Both the position numbers and the translations under genes were made by a program. From Phyto melanocephala (Eukaryota; Arthropoda; Insecta; Diptera; Rhinophoridae): a DNA stretch of 64,000 bases. The DNA lies in contig OW799235.1 in NCBI GenBank assembly GCA_941918925.1, forward strand, positions 44,236,701 through 44,300,700, given 5' to 3'. Below, in pieces: positions 44,140-55,198 of the stretch (position 1 is the first letter of the stretch; each line of letters starts with the position of its first letter). The notes beneath the pieces were generated by a model that saw only the letters and a program-made list of their open reading frames with translations, made no database searches and had not been told where the DNA came from.

Positions 44140-44400
44140 TTTATCAATCGATTAATCACAAAATACTCAACACTTAAATTGTGGTACAGTTTTTCTTAAA
44201 ACTTTATTTTTTTTTTTATTTTTTTTTTTAAAGGTTTCAAAGTATATCCACTGTTTAATCACAAATTATTTAACAGTTTAATTCTGTTAAATTTTTTGCT
44301 AAGTCCTTAGTTTTTTTTATTTAATATTTTTTTTTCTCTTATGTTAAAACATAGTTTCAATGTTTATCCACTGTTTAATCACAAAGTATTTAACAACTTT
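44140..44400 (-). repeat. Three direct repeats in the gypsy-type leader (copy A)
   Basis: Units around 44140, 44234 and 44354 share 'tatccactgtttaatcacaa' (the first copy more diverged, 'tatcaatcgattaatcacaa'), spaced 105-120 bp, with A/T tracts between. They lie between the PBS and gag, where gypsy carries its Su(Hw)-bound insulator repeats. The motif here is different. Confidence 0.65.
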
Positions 44401-44510
44401 TGATTATACGTTTCAATATACAGTAAATGTATATTTTATACGAAAAAATACCTTTTTCGTATTGCTAAAATGTTCTGCTTAAAAATAATTTACTTTTTAG
44501 TATTAAGCCT

Positions 44511-44533
44511 GGTTCGTAACACACGACTGCACC
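44511..44533 (-). other. Primer-binding site of the gypsy-type element (copy A)
   Basis: On the minus strand GGTGCAGTCGTGTG directly follows the LTR end. It differs by one base from the tRNA-Ser-type site TGGCGCAGTCG of 17.6/297. Confidence 0.7.
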
Positions 44534-45767
44534 AGTAATAAAACGATGGATTTCATTGAATTTTAACAACGATTTAAAAATATATCTTTATTGTAATAAA
44601 ACAATGGTTTTTATTTAATATTAACAATTATTTAAAACTAGCCAATCCCGGCGCGCGTTGCTACGCCCCTTCATGAATTTTAATCGCATTCTAAATTTTA
44701 ATCGAATATCAAGTGCAAGGCTAAAAACTATAACTTTTTTTTTATGAGCGTGGCACTGCCCACTTTTTTAATTACGAAACTATATAGTCATGACAGCTCG
44801 ATATGTGTGCAAAGTTTCAGAAAAATCGGTCCAGTGTAAGTACCCCAAAATGATACCTTTTTTTATGGGCGTGGCACTGCCCACTTTTCTAATGACGAAA
44901 GTGTAAAGTCATGACAGCTCAATATTTTCGCAAAGTTTCAGAAAATTCGGTCCAGTGTAAGTAGCTAAAACTGATAACTAATTTTTTATGGGCGTGGCCC
45001 CGCCCACTTTTTCAATAACGAAATTATAAAGCCATGACAGCTCAATATGTGTGCAAAGTTTCAGAAAAATCGGTCCAGTGTAAGTACCTCAAAATTAAAA
45101 CTTTTTTAGGGGCGTGGCCCCGCCCACTTTTCTTACCACGAAATTATTTAGTCATGACAGCTCGATATGTGTGCAAAGTTTCAGAAAAATCGGTCAAGTG
45201 CAAGTAGCTAAAACTGATAACTAATTTTTTATGGGCGTGCCTCCGCCCACTTTTTTCACCCATAAACACTCCCTGGTATGTGTACAACAACTTACCCAAG
45301 TTTGAGCCCGATCGGTTTTACAGTTTCGGAGTCTATAGCTAACACACACACACACACAGAGTTTCACTTTTATATATATAGATATTTTTTTTTATTGTTC
45401 TTGACGTCAACTTTTTGAATGAATCAGTTATTTGAAATGTATGTTCTTTTATAGACTTAAGAAATAACACTAAAGTAACGGTATTAACAATATTTAAAAC
45501 ATAAGAAGTAGTAGTTAGGAAAATTTTTGATAATTGATATACATATAAAGTAATAAAAGATAAAACAATTGTTAAAGAAAATATTTGATAAAAAAATAAA
45601 ATAAAATATAACGTAAGTAGTAATATTAAAAGAAAATAAATAAAGAAAGAAAAGACTAACAAAATTAAAGTAGTTATTGATTTACTATATTCATATTTTA
45701 GGGTAATGCACATAAATATGTATATATAAGTATATGTATATATGTATGTATGTATATACATGTAACT
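44534..45767 (-). repeat. 5' LTR of the gypsy-type element, copy A, with Helitron inside
   Basis: 489 bp of LTR split by a 745-bp Helitron. Same ends as 28802-29273. Followed by CAAT (45768-45771) and mdg3-like gag. Confidence 0.9.
44638..45382 (-). mobile_element. Non-autonomous Helitron in the LTR (copy A)
   Basis: On the minus strand it begins TCTATATATATAAAAGTG and ends GGCTAG after a GC-rich segment (GCGCGCCGGGATTGGCTAG). It is inserted between A and T without target duplication, as the empty LTR at 28802-29273 shows. Inside are about four tandem units of ~120 bp (gggcgtggc..cgcccac, 'cagaaaaatcggtccagtgt'). Confidence 0.88.
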
Positions 45768-46257
45768 CAATAGGTATACTTTCTAAAACTTGTACTGCGT
45801 TGCCTTTTAATGCCAAAATCAACTCTAAAGCCTTTTCTTCATCGTTCCACGTTTTTCTATTGGCAATCGTCTCAAACTGAAATTTAAAAACATTAAATGG
45901 TGCACTACCGTCAAAAATAGGGGCCTTTATTCTACTCGATATTTCTGGAATTATCCGCACTGGTTCTATACATATATTGCTAATAATTTTTCATTATTAG
46001 CTCTATAAGATTCTTGAACTTCGGCTAACAATTTTTCATTATTAGCTCTAGAAGATTCTTGAACTTCGGCTAGCAATTTTTTATTATTATCTCTAGAAGA
46101 TTCTTGAGCTTCCTAGAATTTAATTTCCATCTTTTCCACCAAAGCTGCAAGCATTATACTTAAATCGATATTGTTTGTGATTGCACGAGTGGAAACTTCT
46201 ATTTCTTCTTTTTCGTCAAACTCGTCTCTTCTGCAATTCTACTTTATTACCTGTTGT
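45768..46257 (-). pseudogene. gag: mdg3-like gag fragment (copy A, truncated by duplication junction)
   Basis: 45691-45960 encodes RIIPEISSRIKAPIFDGSAP and LILALKGNAVQVLESIP, the gag block homologous to the element at the right edge of the window. Repeats of 'caatttttcattattagctc' (45988-46110) are the minus-strand coiled-coil repeats. It breaks off at 46257, where copy B starts inside D4. Confidence 0.85.
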
Positions 46258-48393
46258 ACGACTCTGAAATTTTGCACACTTTGCTTTTTGGTGACACGCT
46301 TTCTTGTAACGGCAAGTCAATGTGCCACGCCCACCTCCCATATAAGGTTTTAACTAAAATTCATATAATTTCTCTATTAATAAAGATTTTGGAATAATAA
46401 AGGCCTATATTGAAACACCTCAGTTGTACTCATTCGCAAAAATAACTTTGACACGCCTACTATAACGCCCACTTTTCACGTTATCTACTGAAATTTATTT
46501 ATTTTATTTTAATGAAATTAAAAAGCTCATAAAACCGCTAAAATTAGAGGTATGATGATAAATTTTGCTACGTCTATCCTCCTATGCAATTTCATTACTA
46601 TGCCAAAAAATTAATGTGCCACGCCCACTTTTACGCCCACCTCCCATATAACGTTTTACCTACAATTCATATAATTTCTCTATTAATAAAGATTTTGGAA
46701 TAATAAAGGGCTATATTGAAATATCTAAGTTGTACTCATTAGCAAAAACAACTTTGACACGCCTACTATAACGCCTACTATAACGCCTATTTTTACTTTT
46801 GAATTGTGTCCAGACGCATAAACGTAGTCATGAAACTTCGAATATATATTTATCGAGTCAAAAGAATATTTTTCCCTGAAAATCGCTTAAATCTATGAAT
46901 TAGGAAAAGAGTTATAGATAAAAATGTACGAAAATATATACCGCACAGTGTATATATGTACGATTCTGAAATTTTGCAAACATGGCTTTTTGGTCAAAGT
47001 CTTCGTTATAACGGAAAATAGATGTGCCACGCACACTTTTTTCCTTAAATTTATATAAAAATATATTAGTCATATATATTAGCCATTTATTGTACTGTAG
47101 CTAAATAAAAGATAAAGATGATAAGATAGATGACTCTACTAGCAACTACTAGATGGCATGCTAACAACTTATGCTTATGTTCTCCTGAAGTTATGCTCTA
47201 TTAAAAATGGGAATTTAGGAAAATTTTGACTTAAGTAAAAAAAAATTATCTCTAAACATTATAAACAATTTATTTTCATGTACTAATGGCTAACAAATTT
47301 TAAAATTATACAAAACTTATTTCGTTTGAAAATCTTTTAAAAGCAAAATGTTATAGAAGTTTAAAAATCAAAATCTTACTAATAAATTTCCCGTTTTTGA
47401 AAAATGCAGAGAATGTATATTTTAAATCACCCTGTGGCCCTTAAAAGTTAACCTTAAATTCACTTTCTTCCTCTTAAATTCATGTAATTCTCTATGAATA
47501 AAGATTTTGGAATACTAAATCTATATTGAAATATCTAAGTTATGTTTATTAGCAGAAACTTTATTGACACGCGTATTTTAACGGCCACTTTCATTGAAAG
47601 ACTAAATTTTCGAAAACATTTTACTAGCATACCGAAGTTATAATGGGTTGTTTAATTTTAAGGGACTATGTTGATTTTGAATAAAATTATTATGAAATTA
47701 TTATCATTTATTTTTATAATGATAATATTTGTATGCTTCAATTATGTATGGAACAAAATATCGGCCAAATGGCCCCCCAACCTAGGCGGCACACCACGAT
47801 CCGATAGTCGAAATTTTCAATGACACTGTTGATGCTCGATTGTTGGGCACGATGATGAGTCGAGGTTGCTTGCTCTTTTGCCACGTTATCGTGAAAAATA
47901 GCAATGTTTCCCATTCAACGAACTGAGATGGCATTCACAGATGTTTTCACATTTCATACAGACCTGCTTTGCAGACATTTAAATATTTTTTTACAATTCT
48001 CACGATTGTGGACGAATTCGAACGATTATGTTGACCAAAAGAATCACGAAGTGCACAAAATGCATTTTGATTTGAACGCCCATTTTTATAAAAATCTTTA
48101 ATATTAAAAAGCGTTGCTCGATTGCGTATCTTTCCACGGTTCAAATTGAGTTAGTCTGAGATTGAGAAATGTCAATTGAAATACAAGAAAAAAGTTGAAA
48201 TTTAGATGTGGTTCACCTTAAACATGGGCCCTTAAAATTTAACCACCCTCTACAAAGAAAGTGATACATATTTTATTATAAAGAGATTATTCTATAGCGA
48301 TTAACAAAATAATAAATATTGTGCTTTAAATGTACACAAAATTGGTGGTGGGTATAAAAGATTCGGCACAGCCGAATATAGTGCTCTTACTTG
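46258..48393 (+). mobile_element. DINE-like element D4, copy B (5' part replaced by duplication junction)
   Basis: Duplicate of 32985-35157. Only two units of the 12-bp repeat remain (46757-46780). Ends 'gctcttacttg' at 48393. Confidence 0.85.
47643..48250 (-). mobile_element. Tc1/mariner-type MITE M4 (duplicate of M3)
   Basis: Copy-B counterpart of 34407-35014, with TA flanks at 47641-47642 and 48251-48252. Transposase N-terminal relic at 47947-48144 identical to copy A. Confidence 0.8.
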
Positions 48394-48395
48394 TT

Positions 48396-48784
48396 TTTTC
48401 TTTTACTTGCTTTATTATATATTTTGGTTTCTGTTTTAAATTATTAAATCCTAAATTTTTCACCAGTTCTCTTTCGCCATAGGTTTAACAAACATTTTTA
48501 CCGTTATTATATTTTTCAATTCTTTTAACCTTTTTTTCATGTACAGTATCGTGCAAGTTCTGCCAAGTTGACTAATCAACTCTGTTGTCCAGTAATTCGT
48601 TCGGATTACATCCCGTTGTACTATGAATTGTGTAGTTATAAGTTTCTACAGATTTATACACTAAAGCCTTATCATCAACATCCTGAGTATTTTGCTGCAA
48701 TCTAAACAACCTTATATTTTCGTTTAGTGTAAGATGAAATCGCTCAATATCGGCATTTCCCGTATGTGTATTTGGAGATGTAAA
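48396..48784 (-). pseudogene. pol: Gypsy-type integrase, C-terminal part (copy B)
   Basis: Duplicate of 35160-35548 (offset 13,236). Two adjacent base changes near 48580 ('aactctgttg' for 'aaccttgttg'). Confidence 0.8.
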
Positions 48785-48791
48785 GTGATAA

Positions 48792-50024
48792 GCTTGTGAC
48801 GACTAAAAGTCGTGGCCTTATTTTTGGGTCCACAAGACTGGAAGTCTAAATTATATTTACATATTCAACTCATTGGAACGACATATTGCGTCTTTACTTC
48901 ATCCATAATATTAAAGAGAAAAGGAAACTTTTAATCTGGTTTTCCATTGCGAACCGAAGGCTATGGTGAAATGTAAATAAGCCGAACCACGTAGTGGTGA
49001 GTGTGGTTTACATACACCACCAATCACAATACAAGAAACACTGGTATGCTCGTGTGTGTAGGCTAAATATACCTCGGTTGTTGTCATCGGCATATATAAA
49101 TACTTGTGTGGGTAAATAATTGTGTATGAAATTATATGTACACACAAAACAATAAATAGAAGTCTTGTTCATAGAAAATAGTAAGTCAGCATACGGCAGC
49201 GCAACTGGTAAGACCTTATTTGCTTAATAAGTAAAGTCTTCGCGGTTAAGCTGATGTTAAATTGCGTGCTTCGAGTTTAACATCAAGTAACACGTGCCCC
49301 TAGAGTGGTTGATCGGGTATTTAATTGAGTGCTTCGAGTTTAGGCTCCTCTCAATCTAAAACCAAGTGAACACACGCGCTCCTCGAGTGGTTGATCAGGT
49401 GCTAAATTGAGTGCTTCGAGTTTAGGCTCTTCTCAATTTATCGCCAGACAAACACACGCGCTCTCCAAGTAGCAACCCTCTTGTGTCAGCCGCGCCACGC
49501 AAGCCCGGCAAGTACTAAAGAGTAAATTTTACTCTTTTGTAATACCGCTGGTAAGTGGAGTAGAGACCTCTCTGGGTGCTCGGAGTTCAGGCTCCACACA
49601 GAGTTGTCTCCGAGTGGCAATCAAGACGTACGTCTCTTCGGTTTCTCCTAAATTGACTACGCCCCGATCACACAGTAGCATTAGAGAATAAACTCTGCTC
49701 TTTAGTAGTATTGAGTACGGGTAAAGTAGAGACATCTCTGGGTGTTCGGAGTTTAGGCTCCACACAGAGTTGTCTTTGAGTAGCAATCGCAGATGAGAAC
49801 TACGTATTCGCCTCACTCCGCGTGAATCGGTAAATAAGATTAACGATCGATCGGCTACGCGAACCTAAGAAAACTAGATTGATTCCTTTTCCTTAAGAAA
49901 GAGAATAATAAAGATAATATAAATTTATAACGCAAATTAAAGCATCATCGTGTTTCTTTCTCTCTTGCACAAAAATAAATTTTTTTAACGAATCTTGGGA
50001 GCCCAGAGCTCACCCCAGCGTTAG
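48792..50024 (+). mobile_element. LTR-like insertion with hairpin repeats (copy B)
   Basis: Duplicate of 35556-36788, between gtgataa at 48785-48791 and 50025-50031. All five GTGCTTCGAG-type motifs are conserved. Confidence 0.6.
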
Positions 50025-50031
50025 GTGATAA

Positions 50032-50725
50032 AACACGTCGTTACAAGCTATATCCTCCGATCTAAAAAAATCGCTAATAAGTGCGGTATTGAATTCATTA
50101 TCCTCTATAACTTTACCTGGTTTTCCTAAAATTGCGAATTGTTCCCTAATTTTTTCTATAATACTTATCGAATTCTTATCGTCTAAGTGATGTATAGAAA
50201 CATGTTTTATAAGTTTATCTATACATGTAAGGAACGTAGTATTTCTATTCAGGAACCATATGTCTATATGTATTATTTCGTTCGACTTAATGTGTTTCCG
50301 TAACACCGTAAATTTATTTTTGATAGGCAGTCTGTCAAATTTGCATATATTACATACTATACAATTATTAATAAATTTATGTACTTCTTTCTTAAATTTG
50401 GGTAATAAATAATTTCCTTCAATTCAAGGAAGGTTTCTTCAATGCCTCAGTGATTTTTATCGTTACGAAATTTTTCCAAAATTTTCAAAAGGTTTTCCCT
50501 ATCCAAAATATCTTTTATAAATGTATTACACCGTACTATCCTAATTCCAGATACATTGGAAAAATAACGAATAATAGTTGCCTGTAAGTTTATAAAATGT
50601 TCAAAATTACTACAAAAAATTCCGGCAGTTCCTTTTATAGGAAAAACTTTCCTTAAAAATTCTAACAATTTTTCGTCGAAATAATTTTTTATTGTTATTA
50701 TGTGTCTTATACTCTTACTATACAA
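50032..50725 (-). pseudogene. pol: Gypsy-type integrase, N-terminal part and core (copy B)
   Basis: Duplicate of 36796-37489 with the same breaks. Confidence 0.75.
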
Positions 50726-50741
50726 AGTTTTTCTCTTATAT

Positions 50742-50927
50742 TTAAAAGTGTTTCCTAAAATAATTATAATTTGTGTTTTGTAAATGATAATAGGTGAAAT
50801 CTGAGCTAGGATATTGATGTTGCTCCAAAATGTTAACTTCCAAGCGACTAAGGTAACCTGCTACTTTATTCGTCTTGCCTTTTATATATTCTATTTCGAA
50901 ATCATATTCGTATATAAAGGCTATAAT
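50742..50927 (-). pseudogene. pol: Gypsy-type RNase H end (copy B)
   Basis: Duplicate of 37506-37691; same EYDFEIEYIKGK block. Confidence 0.8.
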
Positions 50928-51215
50928 ACACGGCATGTTTTTTACATCTGACTTTTAAATTTGTGAGACATATGTAAATCTACATGTCTGTCAAAATTGT
51001 ACTTTTACGCTGACTGCTTTGCAGCAGCAGAGATTTCTGCCAACGACTGATGTCACATGTTTTTACAGAAGAAAATAGAGCGCGCTCTAATTAAAATTTT
51101 GCCAGATGTCTCAACACATGTTTTTTTACAGAAGTTATGTTTTAAAGGTAACACACGACATGTTTGTATTAGCAGTGGAGAATTTGACAAGTCAGATATA
51201 AAAAACATGCCGTGT
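50928..51215. mobile_element. 288-bp MITE in RNase H (copy B)
   Basis: Duplicate of 37692-37979, same 25-bp inverted ends. Confidence 0.8.
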
Positions 51216-51283
51216 ATTAGCTCCTTAAGTTGTATCATATATAAGTTGTATCTTCCACCTTTGTAACTTCATGTTCGGTTCTT

Positions 51284-51634
51284 TTAAAGAGTTACCCCTA
51301 CTAATGGTCGATGATCCGTCTGAATTTTAAACTTTCTACCAAATAAGTATGGTCTAAAATATTTAACTGACCAGACAATTGCCAATAACTCTTTTTCAAT
51401 AGCGCTATAATTTAGTTCGTGTTTGTTTAATGTTCGAGATGTATATAATATCGTATGACCATTTTGCGAAAGTACTGCACCTAAGGCCATATTGCTAGCA
51501 TCTACCGTTAAAACGAACAATTTATCAAATTTGGGATAAGCCAAAATAGGATTAGTACATAAAATTTTCTTCAACTTATTAAAGGAATCAATGTAATGCT
51601 GATTGTTAAGGTTATTATTTGAACCTTTTTTCAA
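51284..51634 (-). pseudogene. pol: Gypsy-type RNase H main part (copy B)
   Basis: Duplicate of 38048-38398 with an identical protein fragment. Confidence 0.85.
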
Positions 51635-51723
51635 ATATGAAATAATTGGAAGTGCTATTCGGCTATAATCTTTTATAAATTTCCTATAGAAACCAGTTAA
51701 GCCTAAAAATTACCTTATTTCCT

Positions 51724-52739
51724 TTACAGTTTTTGGTAGTGGAATCTCTGAATGACTTTAATTTTCCCTGGATTTGGGGTTATACCATCCGGTGTAATTA
51801 TATGCCCTAAATATTCTGAATGGCGTCTAAAAAAATTGCATTTATCCACTTGCACTTTGAGGTTATATTCAGACAATCTAATAAAAATTTTCCTTGAAAC
51901 TATATGTTCCTGCAATGACGTAGAGAACACCAATATATCATCCAAGTAGACAACGCAAATATTATTAATAAAATCATGAAGCACCTCATTCATCATTCTT
52001 TGGAAGGATGCAGGCACATTGTTTAAGCCAAATGGCATACGCGCAAACTCATAATGACCTGTTGCAGTGGAAAATGGCGTCTTTTGCCTATCCTCCGGTA
52101 AAATTGGGATTTGATGAAATCCCTTAGCCAAATCAAGTGTGCTAAAATACTGAGAATTTCCTATCTTTGTAAACATATCCTCCAAATTGGGCATAGGGAA
52201 TTTATCCCTATGCTATTTAGTTTCCTATAATTTACTACAACCCTCCACTTTTGTTCACTAGAGTTGTCCATTTTCTTAGGAACAACCCAAATCGGGGAGT
52301 TGTATGGACTACATGATTTGGTTATAATTCCTGAATTTTACATATCCTTAACTTGTTTCTCTACTTCGACACTATGTATTTGCGGAAAACGATATGTCCT
52401 ACAATATACTGGAATATCATTTACCGTCGGTATTCTGTGTCTATATCTACCAACAGAAGATAAGTTCTCACCCTCAATATAAAAAACAGACTTGAGCTCC
52501 CTTATCAATTTCATTAGCTTCATTATTTCCTGATCATTCAATTTGTCAGTTTTCAATTTGTCAGTCAAATAGTCTATTCGAGGCTCACTAAAATTCAAAT
52601 CCATAGTTATATCATTGAAATATGAGATATCATTTTCGTTGTATAGTCCTTCAGATTTTTCAAATATTAAAGGAATTTTCGCATTATTTGTCACTAGTAC
52701 ATTGTTTTTCAAATCGATTTGCGCACCTAATGGTTTCAA
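51724..52739 (-). pseudogene. pol: Gypsy-type reverse transcriptase (copy B)
   Basis: Duplicate of 38488-39503. One visible amino-acid change, FGLNNVP instead of FGLKNVP, in the block before the catalytic YLDD. Same stops between the two frames. Confidence 0.88.
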
Positions 52740-52745
52740 AATATT

Positions 52746-53069
52746 TCAACCTATTATACCATCATAATTGCTACGAATTTCCGTTTCCAACATTTCAATT
52801 TTGCAATGAGGTAATTTAAATTCCTTAAAGAATGGGACTGTTATTTTCGTCCTTGTAGCTGTATTAGAGCAAATAGTGTGTAAAATAATTGGATTTTCCA
52901 CTTCCGATTGAAAAGAAGAGTGAAAAAGACATTTTTTTATAATAGTTGTACCTGAACCTGTGTCAATCATTAATTGTATTGGAGCAGATTTTGTACTAAG
53001 CACTACAAAGGGTAGATTTTTTTCGACCTGCGGCCGAAAATTTGACACTTCCACACAATCTACATCCAT
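52746..53069 (-). pseudogene. pol: Gypsy-type protease (copy B)
   Basis: Duplicate of 39510-39833 with one Lys-to-Glu change (FFKEFKL). It is now separated from gag by the Tc1-like insertion. Confidence 0.85.
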
Positions 53070-53096
53070 AGAAAAATCTCTGCTATGATTGTTATA

Positions 53097-54781
53097 CAGT
53101 ATAAAGCATAAATCAAGGTACCGTAGTTGATTAATATCATTTTGTAAAAAAAAGCGACAAAATATAGTTAAATATGTATTTGTTTATATTTATTTTGGAA
53201 ACTTATTTATTTATAATTAAAAAAAATAAAAATTTATTCATGAACACAGCATAAAAAACTAAAACTGGGTTGTAATTTCAGGTAACCACATATTTTTGCA
53301 CAGCAAAAGTCTAGGTACCCCTTAAAAAAGAAAAATATATTATAAAAAATACATATCCTTATGTATTCTATTTTCGTACCTAATATTTCGTGGGATATCC
53401 TTTAAGTCGAAGAACTTCATTTAACCGATTTGGCATTGAATGTACCAGCTTTCTCGTAAATTCTGGTGATATTTGTTGCCATTCAGTCATTAGCAGGTTT
53501 TTTAATTCAGTTTTGCTAGAAATTTTGTGATTACGCAACCGTTTTTCCAAATGATCCCACAAATTCTCAATTGGATTCACATCTGGACTTTGTGGTGGGG
53601 TATTAAGCATGTGGGGAGTGTTATATGCAATCCACATCTTGACATCAGTAGCAGTGTGCTTCGGATCGTTATCCTGTTGAAAGCAATAATCACTGCGGAT
53701 GTGTAATTTTTCAGCACTTTGGTTTAAAATTTTTTTTAGAATGTTAAGGTATACTGTTTTGTTCATTATTTCATCTATTATTTCCAAGTTACCCACTCCT
53801 GCTGCTGACATACATCCCCACACCATGATGCCACCACCACCATGTTTTACCGTTTTGCGTGTATTCTTCGGGTTTAGCTCTTCATTTTGCTTCCTCCATA
53901 CTAAAGCACGTCCGTCTGAGCCAAAAATGTTGTACTTTGACTCATCCGAGAAAATAACTTTATCCCAAAACTCAGTTGGTTTTGTTTTATATTCATTTGC
54001 AAAATCAATTCGCTTTTTTCTGTTGACTTCGCTTATATAGGGCTTTTTGCGTGCTGTACGAGCGTTGTACCCAGCTCTTTTGATTGATCTGCGTACTGTA
54101 TCCGCGGAAACACTTTTGTCCATGGACTCTTTCAACTCGGCAGCAATCTTTGGTGCACTTTTAAAGGAGTCATTCCTAATTAGAGACGCTATTTTTCTTT
54201 CTTCTCGAATACTAAGTTTGCGAGGACGCCCAGACCTGGTCTTATTTTCAACTCGTTTTTCTTTTTGAAAGCGATTTATTACCTTTTGTATTGTTGACTT
54301 ACTTCTATTAGTTATTTGAGTTATTTCAGAATATGATTTTCCCAATCTATGATTATTAATAATAATATTGCGCTCCTCAATCGATAACTCCTTGCGAGGC
54401 ATTTTATTTAACACTTTTTTTTGGTTAAAAACCAATTATTGCTACTGATATCACCAAAACAACACTCTAAATACATTTTAAATGTACCGTTATTAATGTA
54501 GAAAGAAAAAAATTTTAAAATAATAGAGGTGCCAATACTTAAACATAGATCACTTTAGAGGGTACCAAGACTTTTGCTGTGCAAAATTATGGAGTTGCCA
54601 GGTACTTAAGGATATTTTATGGTTGTTTCTTAGAATAAGAGTTCATCATTTTGCTGGACTGTAGTATATGAATAATTTTACAAAATAGGAATAAATAACA
54701 CAAACTTTCTTACTTGCTTTTAAAAAAATTTAAGAAATTCTTTTATTTCAAAAGAAGTACCTTGATTTATGCTGTACACTG
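53097..54781 (-). mobile_element. Tc1-like transposon, 1685 bp, apparently intact
   Basis: TA flanks at 53095-53096 and 54782-54783; copy A has the empty site ('gttatatgtctg', near 39860). Ends start CAGTATAAAGCATAAATC and, inverted, CAGTGTACAGCATAAATC, continuing AAGGTAC. An inner inverted pair lies about 200 bp in (53295-53320 and 54556-54585, gcaaaagtctaggtacc and its inverse), and its core resembles the outer core (GCATAAATCAAGGTACC), giving an IR/DR arrangement. One gene inside. Confidence 0.93.
53380..54435 (-). CDS. Tc1-family transposase, DD34E, intact
   Basis: Catalyses cut-and-paste transposition at TA sites. Length 351 aa, or 340 if translation starts at the second Met (codon at 54402-54400, MPRKELSIEE), which matches the usual Tc1 start better. 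An N-terminal paired-like DNA-binding domain (about residues 16-125) has two helix-turn-helix regions (SYSEITQITNRSKSTIQKVI; APKIAAELKE...VSADTVRRSI) separated by SGRPRK (68-73). Catalytic triad: Asp164 (IFSDES), Asp255 (QQDNDPKHTA) and Glu290 (NPIENLW), with 34 residues between the last two. Gly-rich HGGGGIMVWGC at 198-208. No stop or frameshift over the usual family length. It is the only gene in the window that looks functional, consistent with its young insertion. Whether it is expressed cannot be seen. Confidence 0.93.
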   Translation of the reverse strand: MVFNQKKVLNKMPRKELSIEERNIIINNHRLGKSYSEITQITNRSKSTIQKVINRFQKEKRVENKTRSGRPRKLSIREERKIASLIRNDSFKSAPKIAAELKESMDKSVSADTVRRSIKRAGYNARTARKKPYISEVNRKKRIDFANEYKTKPTEFWDKVIFSDESKYNIFGSDGRALVWRKQNEELNPKNTRKTVKHGGGGIMVWGCMSAAGVGNLEIIDEIMNKTVYLNILKKILNQSAEKLHIRSDYCFQQDNDPKHTATDVKMWIAYNTPHMLNTPPQSPDVNPIENLWDHLEKRLRNHKISSKTELKNLLMTEWQQISPEFTRKLVHSMPNRLNEVLRLKGYPTKY

Positions 54782-54796
54782 TATGTCTGCTCACTG

Positions 54797-55198
54797 TTAT
54801 TTCCAGTCGTATTTCTGGTTATTTACATTACTTGTTCTAATATTTCTGCTACCATTATCTACAACATAATTGTTTCTTCCTGCATTACTATCCCTGTTAT
54901 TATAATTTTGATTAAAATTTCTATTCCTATAATTTCCATTATTTTTATTCTCTCTATCATTAAACTCTCTACTATTGTAAGAACCTCGTCCATTAAAATT
55001 TCTATCTCCAAAATTACCTCTATTTTCCGCTTTTTTGTATTCGTTGTTATTGCTAAAATTATGTCTATTAAAATTTCCTGATTTGTGTTGATTACCATAT
55101 GGATATGAATACTGGGAAAAATTGTTGTTAGAATAAGCATTAACATTATCTTTGGACGAATAAGGCTGTAAAAATTTAGAACTTTGTGATTTGCTCAA
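54797..55198 (-). pseudogene. gag: Gypsy-type gag C-terminus (copy B)
   Basis: Duplicate of 39874-40275. Two amino-acid differences (Asn to Ser near the start, Tyr to Asn in SREFNDRENK). Confidence 0.8.

Larger units (their letters stand above)
32985..46257. repeat. Tandem duplication, copy A (13,273 bp)
   Basis: First copy of a direct tandem repeat. It begins at 'acgactctgaaattttgcac' inside D4 and ends inside the mdg3-like gag at 'ttacctgttgt'. The trinucleotide TGT is shared by the left edge (32982-32984), the junction (46255-46257) and the right edge (60715-60717). See copy B for the differences. Confidence 0.93.

Noticed and set aside
45339..45770. 143-aa Tyr/Ile-rich hydrophobic frame and its duplicate at 59799-60230
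   Set aside because: Composed of gypsy-type LTR sequence and the (TG/TA)n end of the Helitron; low complexity, not a membrane protein gene.
53380..54435. Domesticated host gene
   Set aside because: The transposase is enclosed by matching inverted ends and TA duplications and is absent from copy A, so it is a mobile element gene.
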